A DNA stretch of 64,000 nt from Chitinophagaceae bacterium (GTDB lineage Bacteria > Bacteroidota > Bacteroidia > Chitinophagales > Chitinophagaceae), in NCBI GenBank assembly GCA_019638595.1, contig JAHBTJ010000023.1:48033-112032 (forward strand), written 5' to 3'. A program made the translations under genes and the position numbers. This document shows positions 63,877 through 64,000 of the stretch, in pieces. Within the stretch, counting starts at the first letter, position 1, and the number at the start of each line of letters is the position of its first letter. The notes under the pieces are model-generated. The model worked only from the letters and a program-made list of their open reading frames with translations, was not told where the DNA came from and did not search any database.

Positions 63877-64000
63877 AAATACTTCGCAGGCGATCTGCTC
63901 TCCTGTATCCACGTCTACATGGTACTGCTTTTTACCGGCAAAGTCTATCATGATCATGTCTGCAGCATGGTATTCCAGATGCATGGACAGATCGCGGTTT
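63877..64000 (-). mobile_element. IS21-family istA transposase fragment (continues beyond window)
   Basis: On the minus strand the sequence reads NRDLSMHLEYHAADMIMIDF, AGKKQYHVDVDTGEQIACEV, the start of the integrase core (rve domain) of IS21 IstA with its first catalytic Asp in MIMIDFAGK. After EVF the similarity ends, where the hsdS remnant begins, so the copy is truncated at this side. Its N-terminal part lies beyond the window. No terminal inverted repeat could be confirmed. Confidence 0.7.

Overview
The window looks like a chromosomal segment of a Bacteroidota bacterium, most likely of the Chitinophagaceae/Sphingobacteriia type. The evidence is the promoter -7 boxes of the form TAnnTTTG, the lack of clear Shine-Dalgarno sites before most starts, and lineage-typical families: DUF3078, DUF4249 beside a CarboxypepD-regulatory TonB receptor, PadR beside PspC, a fused alpha/beta 2-oxoacid dehydrogenase E1, and a LytS/LytTR pair. 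The species cannot be named from the sequence alone.

Region by region: 0-4.7 kb holds the end of an AsmA-like envelope protein, an exported orphan protein and a two-domain phosphodiesterase/alkaline phosphatase. 4.9-7.8 kb is a PadR-PspC operon with a palindromic operator over its promoter and a heptamer tandem repeat at its end. 8-15.6 kb carries metabolic and small membrane genes (fused E1, gamma-glutamyltransferase, TrpB2). 15.6-20.3 kb has a GH20 hexosaminidase, a TapB/DUF3108-like protein and a three-gene YtxH/YqjE-type stress operon. 20.6-33.2 kb is mostly core: a YifB ATPase, a UDP-GlcNAc 2-epimerase, an orphan transketolase N-half, a WecA-like transferase, RRF, PPK2, MscL, ScpA, a DsbD-like protein and a membrane-anchored papain-like protease. 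33.4-36.4 kb pairs a Nudix-fold regulator, whose Nudix box has lost its catalytic glutamates, with a divergent GH32 enzyme. 36.5-39.8 kb is a patch of low-GC accessory DNA with a tRNA-like remnant. 39.8-45.7 kb holds the sensor kinase/LytTR pair, a cluster of REP-like hairpins and a TonB receptor/DUF4249 pair.

The best candidate for an undescribed system is the minus-strand cluster at 47.4-52.8 kb. It contains a putative outer-membrane barrel protein, a lipoprotein, a 757-residue cytoplasmic protein that joins a papain-like protease to a serine alpha/beta hydrolase, and a membrane protein with a possible CYTH-like soluble domain. Genes are tightly packed (14-nt overlap, then 21- and 28-nt gaps). 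53-60.3 kb holds ispD, a truncated FkbM-like fragment, a FemAB/GNAT-like acyltransferase, an M1-peptidase-like protein whose zinc site reads RKVGY instead of HEXXH, a polyprenyl-phosphate sugar transferase and a Gfo/Idh/MocA oxidoreductase.

From the tRNA-Asp gene (60.5 kb) to the window end is a decaying mobile/defence island. It holds a frameshifted excisionase-like gene, a TraG/VirD4 fragment, an intact AbiEi antitoxin with a near-perfect palindromic operator, an AbiEii toxin that lost its catalytic segment, a type I HsdS pseudogene with three in-frame stops, and an IS21 istA fragment.
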